A stretch of DNA of 64,000 nucleotides from Cynocephalus volans (GCF_027409185.1 NC_084468.1:139908001-139972000), one strand, 5' to 3'; numbered from the stretch's first letter, positions 38,230-51,139 are shown. The notes: a model not told the origin generated them from the letters alone. Made by a program: numbers and translations.

Positions 38230-39250
38230 ACCAAGTTTCTGTGTACCATGAAGGTTGTTAAGGTATAATAAATATGGACTCTCAAAGAAGGAAGCCCACG
38301 CAGTACCTGTAGAGCCTGTGTTCCACAGATCATCGTGCAGCAGAGGTACAGTTTATGAGCTGATGAGGGTTGGAAGATGGCAGCTGATGAAATACATAAA
38401 GACTGCTATAGATACAGATTTCAAGATGGAGAAATGAAGATGTAGCGATGCTACATTTCCAAGTAAGAGATGATGTTTCAGAGTCTCATTGCCATGATGA
38501 AAACAAGCATCTTGGGCCACAAGGCCTAAGCTTATTTCCAGGAGTCACTCAAGCAATCAAACAATGGTTAAGTCCCTGTAGAAGAGCTAAGAAAAGAGAA
38601 GGGCATTTCCTCCTGCATTTCGGCTTGTCTGTTAATCCTCTCTCTTGGACTAAGGATTTGCAGGTCTAGGTTCATATCATGAATTGAAATCCAGTCCAGA
38701 TATATAAGGAGCTCAGCACGATGCTACATCTCAACACACAACCCTATTAGCTGGCTCTGTGAGGCAGAGTAAAAAGGCTGTGGACCCAGCATTAAATCAC
38801 CCTTCCAGGGTAAGATGTAGTAAGTGGGGGTACAAAGAACCAGCTGTGATTTCTGGGAGATATGTCAGTACGGAAGATAAGTTTTCAGCTATGTTAAGAA
38901 GGCTATCACCTAGAATGAACTAATGCTTGGAGGAAAGAATTATAGGAAAAGTAAAGAAGTTTTCTTAATTATTCTCAAAAGAAGGAAAACTTGAAGGCTT
39001 AGGCCAAATGCTCAGTAAATCTTATAATGTTACCAGACTCCAAGAATGACACAAGAAGCTGGGTATCAGTGCACTGAAGAAGAAAGAATCAGGAAAAATA
39101 ATCATAAATTTCAAATACTTAGATCTATCTATTTTATGAAAGAGGAATTAGACTTATTTCTGAGTTCTTCTATTTTTATAGTTGAGTATAAGTCACTGAA
39201 TCTGCTTTATGATCAGTCTACAAAGGTAGGATGGATCCTCTTCCAAAATT
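38230..39250. other. Unassigned DNA
   Basis: No gene is seen. Small ORFs at 38255-38437, 38448-38669 and 39046-39264 have no recognisable features. Confidence 0.45.
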
Positions 39251-39254
39251 TGGT

Positions 39255-39610
39255 TCAGATGTAGAGATTGATGTCACTATACAGACACCAAGAGAGTAGA
39301 GAAAGGTTTATTACTCACATAATGAGGCTTTCACAGTGCAGACTCCCAAGCAGATCCGAAAATGGCTTGGGAGAGATCAGGGGAGGGAGATTGGCTTAGC
39401 TTTCATTGTAATTAGGGGTTGGGACCAGGGTGAAGATTCCCTCATGGGGGCTAGGATTTGTGTAGATTGAACTTCCTCCTGTGCCGAAGGAGGGAGCAAA
39501 TGGATTTTCCTATCTGCTTGCCCAGATATAGGGCATAAGGGAAAGGGGAATGACAAGGCTTGAAAGCTATCAACAGTCAAGCATCAATAATGGTGTCAGA
39601 GTCTTTATTA
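39255..39610 (-). mobile_element. Possible solo LTR
   Basis: 'agagaaaggtttattactca' near the left edge would give an AATAAA polyadenylation signal on the minus strand, and the body is relatively GC-rich with a compact LTR-like length. I cannot name a family, and there is no clear target duplication. Confidence 0.35.
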
Positions 39611-39614
39611 AAAT

Positions 39615-42490
39615 CTAGTGTACTGAATTTTGAAATGGCAAGGATTATGCTTCAGAAAGAAAATCTTATATTTAGATATTGTAAATGTTAACATGATGAA
39701 GAATTTATACAGGGCTGACTATTGTCTTCTTGAGATTCTATGACTAAATTCTTGCATGATAAATGAAGCAGCTTAGAAACAGCCAGTTATCTCAGTTCTT
39801 AGATCAAACAAAGATGGTTTCAAATGCAGAATCTCAGAGGACTATTAAAATTTATTTTGTACAACAGCTAATAAAACATTAGTGTTACAAGAGTTAAATA
39901 ACAACTAAATCAGATAAATATTTTTACCAGTATTTCAGTTTAAAGTCAAGTAAATCCACAATAACTTGGAAGAGTGAGTAAAAATGAACTGAATTTCAGT
40001 CATGTAAAACCAATCTGAATAATTCAGGAAATGTACTTTACAGAATTTATTTGAAGATGTCATTAAGTTTGATGGTTCTCAGATGTCAGTTATAAGAGAA
40101 TGTTGTACTTTCAATATCAATTTGATACTTACGTTTTTAATTATTGCTCATTTTTGCATAATATTACATTTACACAAGCAAATATACCTTTGTCACCTAA
40201 TTATAATGTGGTTGGTTTAAAGTTCTGTCTTAAAGAGACAGTGCACAGTTTACTTCCTTCTGAGAAAAGAAAGGAACCACAGGGATGTGTCTGAAATAAT
40301 ACCTGCTAAGTGTTAAAATTGAGGCAAGTGAATAGATATGCATTTTTATTATTGTTTTTGTAAGGGCATATTTATTTTTAGATTCGAATTAAAATGTTTT
40401 AAATTTAAATATAATGGCTAATTAAACAAATGCCAACCTACAGCTATCTGAAATCCTAGAACTGAAGGAGACTTGTGTGAAAATTGACAATACTCCAAAA
40501 CAGTGTACCTAGATCCAGCTAATGGGATGGTCTTCTATATTTCTTAATACTTCCAAAAGAAGGATTAGGTCAGGTATTGCATGCTGTATCTGTAAAAATT
40601 TGTTACATCCTCTACCTCCCAATGTGTGTGTTAGATCAAAGACCACCTAGGCAGAGGGGTCTGACGCTGCTGATCCATCATCTCCACTGCAATTACACAG
40701 ATGATTTTCAGGAGAGTTAACAAGTTAAGGCTGTGTCTATTTGGGGCTACCAGATCTCCTGTGCTGTCTTGAAGTAATCATTTGGTCCAGTCACATGTGG
40801 CTAATAAAGTAGCATTATGACACACCCATACACAGACATGTCAAGTTGAGATGGCACAAGGACAAGCCCTAACAAATCTTCAGGCTAGCATTTCAAACTA
40901 GCATTTCTTACAATAAATAAAAAATTCTCCCCATTTGAAAACTTTGGTTATGCAATTCCATAATAATGCATATCTTCACCTAATTTTCAACTTGTATTTC
41001 TAGAAATGGGTACATTTGAAGACTAAATCCTTCTCTGTATATATTTCATTGCAATAAATGTACCTAGTACTGTTTTTTTGTGATTACAGTTTATTCAACA
41101 ATTTCATATTAAGGATTGCAGGGTCTATTTTCATTTTCTTTACTCTCCATTTTTTAGCAAGATGGCTACTTAAATTTTATGGTGAGATGCAGTCTTTTTT
41201 CTTTCCAACTTCACACACGGTGCAGGTGTTTTATAATCAGATTTGAAGCTAATCATTGGGAAAGAAGGGAAGAGATGAAAGGCTAAATGTGTGAATTAGT
41301 AGCTGCTCACCAAGCCTCTGTATTATAAAACTGAATGCAATAAAATGATTATTAGCTTGTTTGATAATTCTGCAAAAATGGTTGGGGATGAACTAAAATT
41401 AAAAGTAAATAACAAGTATAATAACTTCTCCCAATGAAATCCACACCTAAAATTTTTTCTTATATATACTTAGTCAGGAAACTTAGAAAACACTTAAACT
41501 ATAAAGAGAAAATTAAAATAATAGAATCCTACCACCTAGAAATATCTACTGTTAACATTTTGAAACTTTACTTCCAATAATATTCTTAGTTTGTATGTGT
41601 GTGTGAGAATGTGGTCTGTAAAATATTACTGTATGCTTTCTGCCTATTTATAACATGTGATATACAAAGTTTCACTACTATGTTCATTCTTTTATATAAT
41701 TATACACCAGGTATATTTCCCTTTTGTGAATTTTGTCTGTGTTATTTTCCTATTTTTTATCTTGAGTAGCTAACATGTATTTAATTTTTACCATCCATTT
41801 GTAAGCACAAGGTCTTTAAAAACTTTCATAAGTCTTTTTAAATTCTATGTGTTGATTTTTTGAAATCAAATGAGTTTGCTTCAACTAAGCAATAGCAATT
41901 CTCGAATATTTCTGAATAAAAGTTTGTCTGTTTAATTTCTTGCTTTCTTTTCTCACAGTGACCTTTAGGCATATTTTTTGTATTTGCATTTTTCACTTGA
42001 GAGGAATACATATATCTTGCATGAAATCAGAAATAATCATTTTTCCCCGACGTCCCCTTAATCTTTTGGAGCCCTCTCCGTGCATAATAGATGCATTCAC
42101 TTACACAAGTACAATGAAATTTGATGAATTGTGGAAAATCATTCTTTTGTGGGGAAAGAGTGCCACACGTGTTTTGAATGCAAGGAATTTGACCGTATGT
42201 AGACAGGAGTCATATTCCGTATAAATAGGGCTCTATGGAGGTAAATTTCATCAACTTGAACTATTATGTTCATTTTAAAAGAATAACAAAAGAATTGCTA
42301 AGTTTTCACAGGCTTTCATTACAGAGGGAGGATATTCATGAAGCAAGAATTGGTGTTGAAATTACAAATGCTACATTGTGTGGGGAATTCCATGTCCAGA
42401 ATCTGCCTTCTTAACAAGGCAATTTTTTGACCTTTGACTTTTAACAAATTGTGGTTCAGTTAAAACACTATCTGGAAATCCTCCAGTTAC
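39615..42490. other. Unassigned AT-rich DNA
   Basis: No gene is seen. 41515-41720 ('cctaccacctagaaatatct', 'actgttaacattttgaaact') resembles a very old LINE 3' segment that I cannot place. The ORF 41940-42224 has no recognisable domain. Confidence 0.4.
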
Positions 42491-42494
42491 ATAT

Positions 42495-42625
42495 TTACAA
42501 AAAAAGATCACATATTAGATTATAAAAAAGAATTCACGAATTCAAAAAAGTTAGAAATATTACAGGAGGCACTCTCTGATCATAATATAATAAAACTAGA
42601 AAGTAATATGAAATAAGAGAAAAAA
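42495..42625 (+). mobile_element. Old L1 (L1ME-like) ORF2, left piece
   Basis: 'gatcacatattagattataa' through 'gaggcactctctgatcataa' and 'taataaaactagaaagtaa' is the decayed region around the end of the L1 endonuclease domain (the SDH motif region). The element is interrupted on the right by a MaLR LTR and resumes near 43020. Confidence 0.65.
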
Positions 42626-43005
42626 GTTTGTATTAGTCCTTTCTGTAGCTTATAAAAAATACCAGCAACTGCTTAATTTGTAAAGAAACAATATTTATTG
42701 CTTACAGTTTTGGAGGCTGGGAAGCCCAAAGTCCAGGGAACACGTGTGGTGAGGTGACTCCACAGCGATGCAGGGTGTCACATGGCAGATGGCAGAGCAC
42801 AGAGAGAGAGAGACTCTCCTGTGCTCCCCTTTTAAAGGCCTTAGAACCACATCCATGAACTAGAGTATGCTCCTTACAATCTAATCACCTCTTCAAAGAC
42901 CCACCTTTCAATTGTCATGGTAGAATTTCCCACCTTCAACAGTTAACAGTGGGGATTAAGCTTCAGTGACTTTCAGAGCCCATTCAATCCACTGCAAAGT
43001 CCTTT
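42626..43005 (-). mobile_element. ERVL-MaLR-type solo LTR inside an old L1
   Basis: 'tgtattagtcctttctgtag', 'acagttttggaggctgggaa', 'gcccaaagtccagggaacac', 'tacaatctaatcacctcttc' and 'cagagcccattcaatccact' match an antisense MST/MLT1 LTR. L1 ORF2 sequence lies on both sides in continuing order, so the LTR was inserted into the L1. Confidence 0.65.
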
Positions 43006-43019
43006 CACTTAAACATACT

Positions 43020-44250
43020 TTTATTCATTTAAATAAAAAAAAATTAAAACCCTGTCATAAAATACTTTTAGGTCAAAGAAGAACTGTAAACTAAAAATTC
43101 AAAATATCTAAAAACTAATGATAATGAAGACACTATTTGCTGAGCTTTGGTATAAACTATGGGGGGAAAGGCTAAATATAGAAATAAAAGCAGAAGTCAA
43201 TGAGTTAGAATCCAAAAATGTATCAAAGATAATATTAAAACCAATAATATAATTAACTAATTAAAATTTTAAAAAGTAATTTTTAAAAAGCTTTTTAAAA
43301 ATCAATAAAATGCCTTAAAATTTACACCATCCTAGCCAAGAAAAAAAGAAGGAAGAAAGCTATGTGCACAAAAAAAGAGATGAGAAGGAGATAAAAAGCA
43401 TAGAATTAGGGTAATTTTAAAATGTTTAGAGATTACCTTCCTAACTCTAAGAGCAATGACTTTAAGATTTGGATAAAAGAAAACATTCCCAGAAAATATA
43501 ATTTACCAACATTGACCATAGAATATGCATGAATCCTAAAAACATAAATAAAATTAAAAAATAAAAAATCAGTAAAAAGTTGTAATATAAAAGGACTATC
43601 TCCCAAGATAAAGAGTACTAGACCTTGAAAGTTTCACAGAGAATCCTTCTGAACTCTACAGTGATTCTTATGCAAGTTATACTACTCTACAATACATTAA
43701 AAAATAATGTTTCAATTTATTTTAATAAAATGTCAGTTACATTGATATTAAAACATAAAAAAGATTAAAAACAAAGAAAGCAAGCCTATCGAGCAGCGCA
43801 TTGAAATAACAATACATCAAGAATGAGAATTATTTATTCCAGGCATACAAGAATGGTTTGATGTTAGAAAATCTTTCAATATATTTTATTCTTTTTATAG
43901 GTCTGTGACCAAAAAAATAAAAGAAAGAAAAAAACACATACACATGATCATTTCCTGGGATGGTGAACTGGATTCTGATTAAAATTGATATTAATTTTTT
44001 TACTTACAGAAAAAAAGAAATTCAAAAAGAAGAAATCAGTGAAGAATACGCTAACACATATGCACATGTGCACACACACATATCAAGCTCAGAAACCACT
44101 GTACTAAGTGGGAAAACAACACAGGAATTGGGAATAAGACAAATTCTATCTCCACTACTAACAAACAACAAGATAGAGGTATTAGCCATTGAAATTATAG
44201 CAATAAAAGACTTTAGAAGTTTACAAATATAAAAGGATGAGGTAAAATTT
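43020..44250 (+). mobile_element. Old L1 (L1ME-like) ORF2, middle piece
   Basis: Decayed ORF2 in order: 'aggtcaaagaagaactgtaa' (43071-43090), 'agcagaagtcaatgagttag', 'aaggactatctcccaagata', the 'ttattccaggcatacaagaa' region (43833-43852) and 'aggtattagccattgaaatt' (44177-44196). All frames are broken. The element is cut at about 44250 by the younger L1. Confidence 0.65.
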
Positions 44251-44643
44251 AAACTCAGTTAATTAGGTGTAGAAGGAAAGTATTTCAACACAGTGAAAGC
44301 CATATATGACAAACCCACTGCCAATATCAAGCTGAAAGCTTTTACCTGAAGAGCAGGAACAAGACAAGGATGCCCACTCTTACCACTCCTAATTAACATA
44401 CTATTGGAAGAACTAGCCAGAGCAGTCAGGCAAGAGAAAGCAAAAAAGGGTTATCCAGATTGGAGAAGATAAAGTCAAACCATCCCTGTTTGCAGATGAC
44501 ATGATCCTATATATGGAAACACCTAAAGACTACCAAAAAAAAACTCTTGGAGCTGATAAATGATTTCAGTAAAGCTGCAGGATACAAAATCAATATGCAA
44601 AAATCAGTAACATTTTTATACTTGCTGTAACAGTGAACTATCA

Positions 44644-44752
44644 GGATATAGGGATGGCCAGTGCACTCACTGGCTGAGCACGGTGCGGAACACACTGTGT
44701 CGAGGGTTGCAATCCCTTTACCAGTAAAAAAAAAAAGAAAAAGAAAAAGAAA
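44644..44752 (+). mobile_element. 5'-truncated tRNA-derived SINE inside L1
   Basis: 'gggatggccagtgcactcac' and 'tggctgagcacggtgcgg' match the second half of the SINE at 19779-19921. Here that half continues into another box-B-like 'gagggttgcaatcc', then a long A-rich tail ('aaaaaaaaaaagaaaaagaa'). L1 ORF2 sequence continues on both sides, so this insertion is younger than the L1. No clear target duplication is visible. Confidence 0.8.
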
Positions 44753-46315
44753 TCAAGAAAGCTAGCCCATTTACCATAGTCACCCCCCAAAATAAAATAT
44801 CTAGGAATCAACTTAACCGAGAAGGTGGAAAATCTCTACAACAAAGAACTGTAAATCACTGATGAAAGAAAATAAAGAGGACTCAAAAAGATGGAAAGAC
44901 ATTCCATGTTCATGGAATGGAAGAATTAACATTGTGAAAATGTTCATACTACTATTCAAAGTGATCTATAGATTCAATGAAATTCCCATCAAAATTCCAA
45001 TATCATTCTTCACAGAAATTTTTTTAAAAAAAATTAATATTCATGTGGAACAACAAAAGACCCCATTAGCCAAAGTTCTCCTGAACAAAAAATAAATAAA
45101 GCCAAAGGCATTACACTACCTGACTTCAAATTATATCACAAAGCTATAGTAACCAAGATTGCATGTTACTATCATAAAAGCAGACACTCAGACCAATAGA
45201 AGAGAAAAGAGAACCCACAAATCAACCCACATACTTATAGCCAAAGGCACCAAGAACATACATTAGGGAAAAAACTGCCTCTTCAATAAGTGGTGCTGGG
45301 AAAAATGGACATCCATATGCAGAAGAATGAAACTAGACCATACCTCTCGTCATATACCAAAATTCACTCAAAATGGATTAAAGACTTAAATATAACACCT
45401 GAAACTATAAAACTCCTAAAAGAAAAGATAGGGAAAATACTTCAGGAAGTTAGATTGAGCAAAGACTTTATGAACAAGGCCCCAAAAGCACAGGCAACAA
45501 AAGAAAAAATAAAGAAATAGGATTGTATCGAACTAAAAAGCTTCTGCACAACAAAAGAAACAATTAACAGAGCAAAAAGACAACCTAAACAATGAGACAA
45601 AATATTTGCAAACTATGTATCTAGCCAGAGATTAATATCCAAAATATACAAGAAACTCAAACAATTTAACAGTTTAAAAAAAAAGATACCTGTTTAAAAA
45701 ATGCACAAAGGAGCTGAATAGGCATTTCTCAAAGGAAGATATACAAATTGCCAACAGACACAGACAGATGATAAAATGCTCAATATCACTAAACATGAGG
45801 GAAATGCAAATCAAAACCACATTGAGATATCATTTCACCCCAGTTAGACGGGCCATTATCAAAAAGACAGGATAACAAATGCCGGTGAGGATGTGGAGAA
45901 AGGGAAACCCTCCTACAGTGTTGGTGGGACTGTAAATTAGTGTAGCCGTTATGGAAGACAGTATGAAGATTCCTCAGACAACTACAAATAGAACTGCCAC
46001 ACAATCCAGCAATCCCACTACTGGTTATATACCAAAGGAATGAAAATCATCATGTCAAAGTTATACCTGCACTACCATGTTTACCACAGCTCTGTTTACA
46101 ATAACTGAGAGTTGGAATCAACCTAAATGTTCATCGATGTATCATTGGAAAACGTGGTATATGTACAATGGGATATTACTCTGCCATAAAAAAGAATGAA
46201 ATTCTGCTATTTGTAGCAACATGGATGAGCTTAGAGAAAATTATGTTAAGTGAAATAAGCCAGGCACAGAAATAGAAATACTGCCTGTCCTTGCTCATAA
46301 GTGGGAGCTACATGA

Positions 46316-46436
46316 AGGAAGGAAGGAAGCGAGGGGAGGGGAAGGGAGGGGAGGGGAGGGGAGGGGAGGGGAGGGGAGGGGAGGGGAGGGGAGGGAAGGG
46401 AAGGGAAGGGAGGAAGGGAGGAAGGAAGGAAGAAAA
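46316..46436 (+). repeat. (GGGAG)n tract in L1 3' UTR
   Basis: GGAA units are followed by about 13 GGGAG-type pentamers and further GGGAA/GGAA units. The G-runs could form G-quadruplexes on the plus strand. The Pro/Ser/Leu minus-strand ORF across it is an artefact. Confidence 0.95.
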
Positions 46437-46738
46437 AAAGAAAGATGCCATAATCACAATAATACACTGAAATTTCAAAAGGAGAGAACAGAACTGAGGT
46501 TACCAGAGGAGGGAAAGGACAAGGGCAGTAACAAGAAATAAGTAAAGGGCCACAGAAAATGATTACCTTGTACAATAATGAATATACTAGTCATCCTGAT
46601 TTTGTCGCCACATATTGTACACAGGTCTTGATATTCAACTATGTATCCCACAAATATGTATAATCAATTATGATTCAATTTAAAGAATAGTAATAATAAA
46701 ATTAAAATTGAGTCAATGGTATGAAAAACAACAAAACA

Positions 46739-47330
46739 AAACTCTTTGCAGACCATATGATTATACACTTGGAAAACGCAACATAATTTCTAAAAGGAAC
46801 AAAAAATCTACAAAGAAAAGCAAACAAATTTATTATTTGATAATGTTAAAGTGGAGAAAGAAGACCTTTCTAATCATGGTTTAAAGTGCGGAAGTCATTA
46901 AAGTAAGATTGATAAGTCTAATCAGTGATATGTTTTTAAATGTCGATATGAGAAAAACAAATCACAAAAATACCATAAGGTAAAAGGAAGACAAGTGGCA
47001 TACATAAAAATTCAAAACAAAAAATGTCATAGGCAAAATGTTATCCCCCAAATATGTAAATTCCTAGAAAGCCAACGACCCAACAGAAAAATAAGCAAGG
47101 ACACAGTTCATTGAAATCAACAATTGGCAGTGTGTACCTTCATATAAAGATAAGTATTATTGTATTTTTATTGCTAATACTGAAAAAATTTTACACACAA
47201 TACAGAAGGTAAATTTTGGCAATATAATGCAGTTTGAGTGAAAGATTCAAACTATTAAAAATTAGACATTTTTGAAAATATGGGGATTCCCATAGCTACA
47301 TTATCCCAGCTGTGAGTCTTTGCTTAGGGT
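46739..47330 (+). mobile_element. Old L1 (L1ME-like) ORF2, right piece
   Basis: 'aactctttgcagaccatatg' (46740-46759) is the decayed catalytic FADDM region, the next expected segment of the L1 that stopped at 44250. Later 'gacccaacagaaaaataagc' (47077-47096) is the 'CCAATAGAAAAATGGGC' region. The old L1 therefore resumes after the younger insertion. The right boundary is vague. Confidence 0.55.
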
Positions 47331-47415
47331 TAGTTTCAGCAAGTAGTTTCTGATTTTTGTAGTCTCTTTCTTTTTCCATTCCTAAAATGTATTTATTTAT
47401 TTTATTTTATTTATT

Positions 47416-47497
47416 TGAGTGTACTTCAAAGAGTTTGTGGAAAAATAGAATTGAAAGATAATATGAATCTTTTCGTGAACTTTTTGAAGTACCCTCA
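47416..47497. mobile_element. 82-bp mariner MITE (HSMAR2-type ends)
   Basis: The left end 'tgagtgtacttcaaagagtt' and the complement of the right end 'tgagggtacttcaaaaagtt' form imperfect terminal inverted repeats. They match the ends of the larger mariner at 58845-60340. At about 80 bp it is a non-autonomous palindromic MITE in the same style as MADE1. The flanking TA duplication is no longer recognisable. Confidence 0.85.
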
Positions 47498-47499
47498 CA

Positions 47500-48265
47500 T
47501 ATATGTATATCCAGTCCTGTTGATATGTATACATGATTACCAATGTCTTAACTCAAGCCTTGATTTCATTCCTGAGCTTTAATCATACATATTCAATTCC
47601 CTGTTGGATATCTCCACCTATGTATGGGGAAGGCTGTAGCTGCTGAAGGGGATGGAAATAGATTCTACAGATAGAAGACTTCATCCAAACAGTGTAGCAA
47701 TCAGTATAGCAAGCAGTTAACACTCAGACCACAAAACATGTGCATGAGTGATATTACTGAGTTTTGTTTGTGTCCAGGATGAATTCTATCCCTGCATTTA
47801 GTGTTTAAGGATTCTTTACTCAGGTCTAACTAATTAGACTGAGTCTAAGGCAATATATAGGCCAATCTATTGGTGAACACTGCTATAAGTTAGGATTTTT
47901 AAAATAATGATATATCAAATCACATAAATCTTCTTTTATACATAAAAGTAATTCAATTTGGGAGTAACAAAAACATTCTCAATGTTAGTCTGGAACTCAT
48001 CCTTAATTTGAAAATAATTTAGCACAGACTAAAAAAATAAGAGTGAGAATTTGGTATTTGCTGTCTAAAGATCATGGATCTTGTACTGTGGGGATGACCA
48101 CAGATGGAAGATTAAGGGAAGCCAGTATTTTGCTGCTTCAGACAAGGAGAGAAAACCTCTCAGCTTCAGCGTGAGACTGAGAATGACAGAGAGAAATGAA
48201 TAACTCTGTTACATAATTGTAAAATATTAAGAAGATAACTGTTTAAACGCCAAGCCATTCTCAAT
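47500..48265. other. Unassigned DNA
   Basis: Nothing recognised. Confidence 0.5.
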
Positions 48266-48269
48266 AATC

Positions 48270-48440
48270 AGAACGCAATTGGCTAGATATGTAATTTTGG
48301 GCAAATTATTTAACTTCTTGGGATCTCTGTTACCTCATCAGAAATGGGGAAAAAAGTATAACACTTTAACTGTGCCAGTAGGTGTTGGGACAGAATGATC
48401 TGTTAGGTTTATTTTCTGTATCAGGTCTTTGATTCTATAA
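48270..48440 (+). mobile_element. MIR SINE
   Basis: 'tttgggcaaattatttaact', 'tcttgggatctctgttacct' and 'catcagaaatggggaaaaaa' follow the MIR core. Confidence 0.6.
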
Positions 48441-48444
48441 CGCA

Positions 48445-50935
48445 GGAGGAACCAAAGCAGGTCCTTTTATGTTTTTAATATCTAATCTTGTTGTTTTAAA
48501 AACTGAATTTTTGAGAAGTGAGTATGAATAGACATCAATTTGAGTCCTTTCCCAACTCTGGTTCCCACATGGTCACTTGGGAAAGAGTTCTCTCCCTCAT
48601 TGTGAGTATGGGCCATGGGATGAAAGTGTGAGTTTTGCAATGACGCTTTGAGGTTTTGGCTCTGAGAAAGAAAGCAGGAATTTTAAGAGTTTTGACATAT
48701 TCTCTATCATTATATCCCTATTCTTTCATAAGTTTAAAATAAAACTTTTCAGAGAAATGTTTCCCAAATACCCAGACACCAAAGGCGACATGAGACCTCC
48801 TAAAAGACTTTAAAAGAATATCCATCCCAGGGTGCCATTTCTGAAATTCTCGTCTCATGATTTGTGCATTTAAGAGCAATAGGAAGGGGAGAACTTTAAG
48901 GTAACCCAACACCTTTGCATCCCAGGCATCTGAGACCTGGAATGGGACCCCATTTCCTCACAACATTGCAAAACTCACCAGTACTGGACTTTGGATATTT
49001 TAAGTTATTTCTGTTGACATTATACAGCACAGAATAGAAAGTCTATAATAAGAAAATAGAATAATTCTGTCCTCTCTTTAACTCCTTTCCTCACTACTTC
49101 CCAAACAAACCAAGAACGAAACAATTTTAGTGATATTTCAGAAAAGGAATGTGACAAGGCCTGTTTCATTTTAAAACAGTAGCTGCTGAAGCCATTTCCT
49201 TTTACTTAAGCATCGTGACGCTATGTTGCATTCCTTCCAAAATAGAGTGGTTATTATTGTTTGGGGGGTGGTTCTCTTATAGTTGTTTTATTATTTTTTT
49301 ATTTACTAAGTTGTATCTCTGACAAGAACTGCTTGAAATAATGAATGTGACGATGTCTGGTATAGTGCCTGGTACTTAGAAGCCAGTTAATAAATGTGAA
49401 TTTAATAAAGGGTAACTGCCTATTAAATTTATTTGTGAAAACCAATACCCTTAATTAATAAATTTTATTTTCTTTAAACTGTTGTGCTTCCCAAAACTGG
49501 ATGTAGATCAGAATCATCCAGAGACTTTAAAACAATACTGTGGTGTTTTTGGTTTTGCTTGGAGCAAATGACCTTTGCTCTCATCATCAGGCAAAGCAAG
49601 TCAATTCTGCTATCCACATGGCTGGGAAAACTTGCTGTTAAGAGGCCAGGCTTTACAAAATTATATGAATTTTGCATTCCCAAAAGATTATGAAAATATG
49701 ACATTTTTGGATGCTAATCTATATAGTAAAATTATGTATCATTAACATGGTAACTCAAGACTTATCTTTAAATCCTACAGGAAATTAAAATACTTTTAAA
49801 TACATGATTGCCTAGTATTCAAACTTTTCATCATAAGTATAATTATAATAAATTAAATGTACTACTACTTCCAATATTTTTTTCAGGGACAAAATGTGAG
49901 TTTGTGTAAAGACCTTATATGAACCCAAGATTATTATGAATATGAACAACTAAATAACTCAATCCCATAGCTGTCAAATCTAGCCTCTGAGGAAAAAGTA
50001 ACAGGTTAAAGCATAACTCAATGAGTGATCAAAGATAGTTTACCTTGAGTTATATTTCATAAATAATTGACTGCTTACATTAACAATTTTACTGAGATAA
50101 ATAAATATACAGGTGGGGGTCAAAGAATGGACAGTAAAATATTTGGTATACTTTGCTTCTATTTCTCAAGATAGCACTGATGACAAAAAGCCACTGTGTT
50201 ATTTCAGAGCCCAGCATATGTCAGAGAGTGCTGTATGTGCTGACTGGTTGTAAGGACAGTTAGCAATTATCTCTGTGATGTGATTCAAGAGTAGCAGGCA
50301 GGCCAGGGTGCCCTTCCAAACCCTCCACGTGTGCTGACTGATGCCTGACATTCCAGAATGCTTTATCCTTCAGATCAGAGGTTCCAATCAGGGTTTATCC
50401 TTCAGAGTTTTAAAATACGGATGTCCAAGCTCTAGAATTACTGAATTACTGAATCAGAATATTTGCAGGTTAGATAAAGTATGTGTGAAGACTTATCTCT
50501 ATTAAATAATAATCTCTCTCCCCATCCCATCCACACTCCTGATTGACCTTTAAGTTAAAGCCATTTTCAAGCATTTGCATTTTAGTATAAATTATCTGAA
50601 AACAGATTTTGAGGGGGAGGAGAAGAGTTCATCAGGATAACTGTGGAAAGACCCAGGTACAAATTTCATGAAAGAGTGGACTTACTCTCATGTGTTAGGT
50701 CTAGCAGAAGCTTTATGAGAAAATGAAATTTTACAGGACTTAACAAAATGACCAATCGACCAGTTCATTTTTTAATAAAGAAAATGTAAAACAGTAAATT
50801 TCTGTAATAGTTCAAAAATTTGCAAACTGGAGGAAAAATATAAATCAAGTGGAAAAATTACAAAAAGACCCCTTGCAATGGACAACAATTAGTATAGAGA
50901 GAGATAAATAATATTTTACAGTTCTTATGAACATT
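48445..50935. other. Mostly unassigned DNA
   Basis: Short relics only. 49350-49405 ('tggtatagtgcctggtactt') looks like an L2 or MIR 3' end. 49488-49540 ('ggatgtagatcagaatcatc') and 50375-50470 look like MER5-type scraps. No gene is seen; the 69-76-codon ORFs around 49474-49704 are mutually antisense and featureless. Confidence 0.4.
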
Positions 50936-50939
50936 TACA

Positions 50940-51135
50940 GGGCATCTTTCACATATTTCATATAATTTAAACATCAGAATGACACCATCATTTTATGGAA
51001 TTGGTAGTAGTAGCTAGTGGTTAACCTCATTCTACCAATGAGAAAAGTCAAGGAGATCAGGTGGCTTTTGCAAAGACCCATCACCAGGACCAAGGTGTCT
51101 ATACTTGAATCTGGCTGCCTAATGTTAAACATTCC
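50940..51135 (-). mobile_element. MIR SINE
   Basis: 'taacctcattctaccaatga', 'gaaaagtcaaggagatcagg' and 'acttgaatctggctgcctaa' form the complement of MIR. Confidence 0.65.
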
Positions 51136-51139
51136 ACTT

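Larger units (their letters stand above)
44257..46738 (+). mobile_element. Younger L1, 3' half of ORF2 to 3' end
   Basis: ORF2 starts within the reverse-transcriptase region: 'aggaacaagacaaggatgcc', then the decayed catalytic motif at 'tttgcagatgacatgatcct' (44489-44508, FADDMI in frame). It continues through the C-terminal domain, 'atgttaagtgaaataagcca' (46241), a GGGAG tract and a 3' UTR ending near 46738. Frameshifts and stops break it throughout. A short 'aaactc' repeat at 44251 and 46739 may be its target duplication. It is split by a SINE at 44644-44755. Confidence 0.85.

Noticed and set aside
46246..46575. 109-codon Pro/Ser/Leu-rich ORF on the minus strand
   Set aside because: It is the antisense reading of the (GGGAG)n tract and L1 3' UTR.
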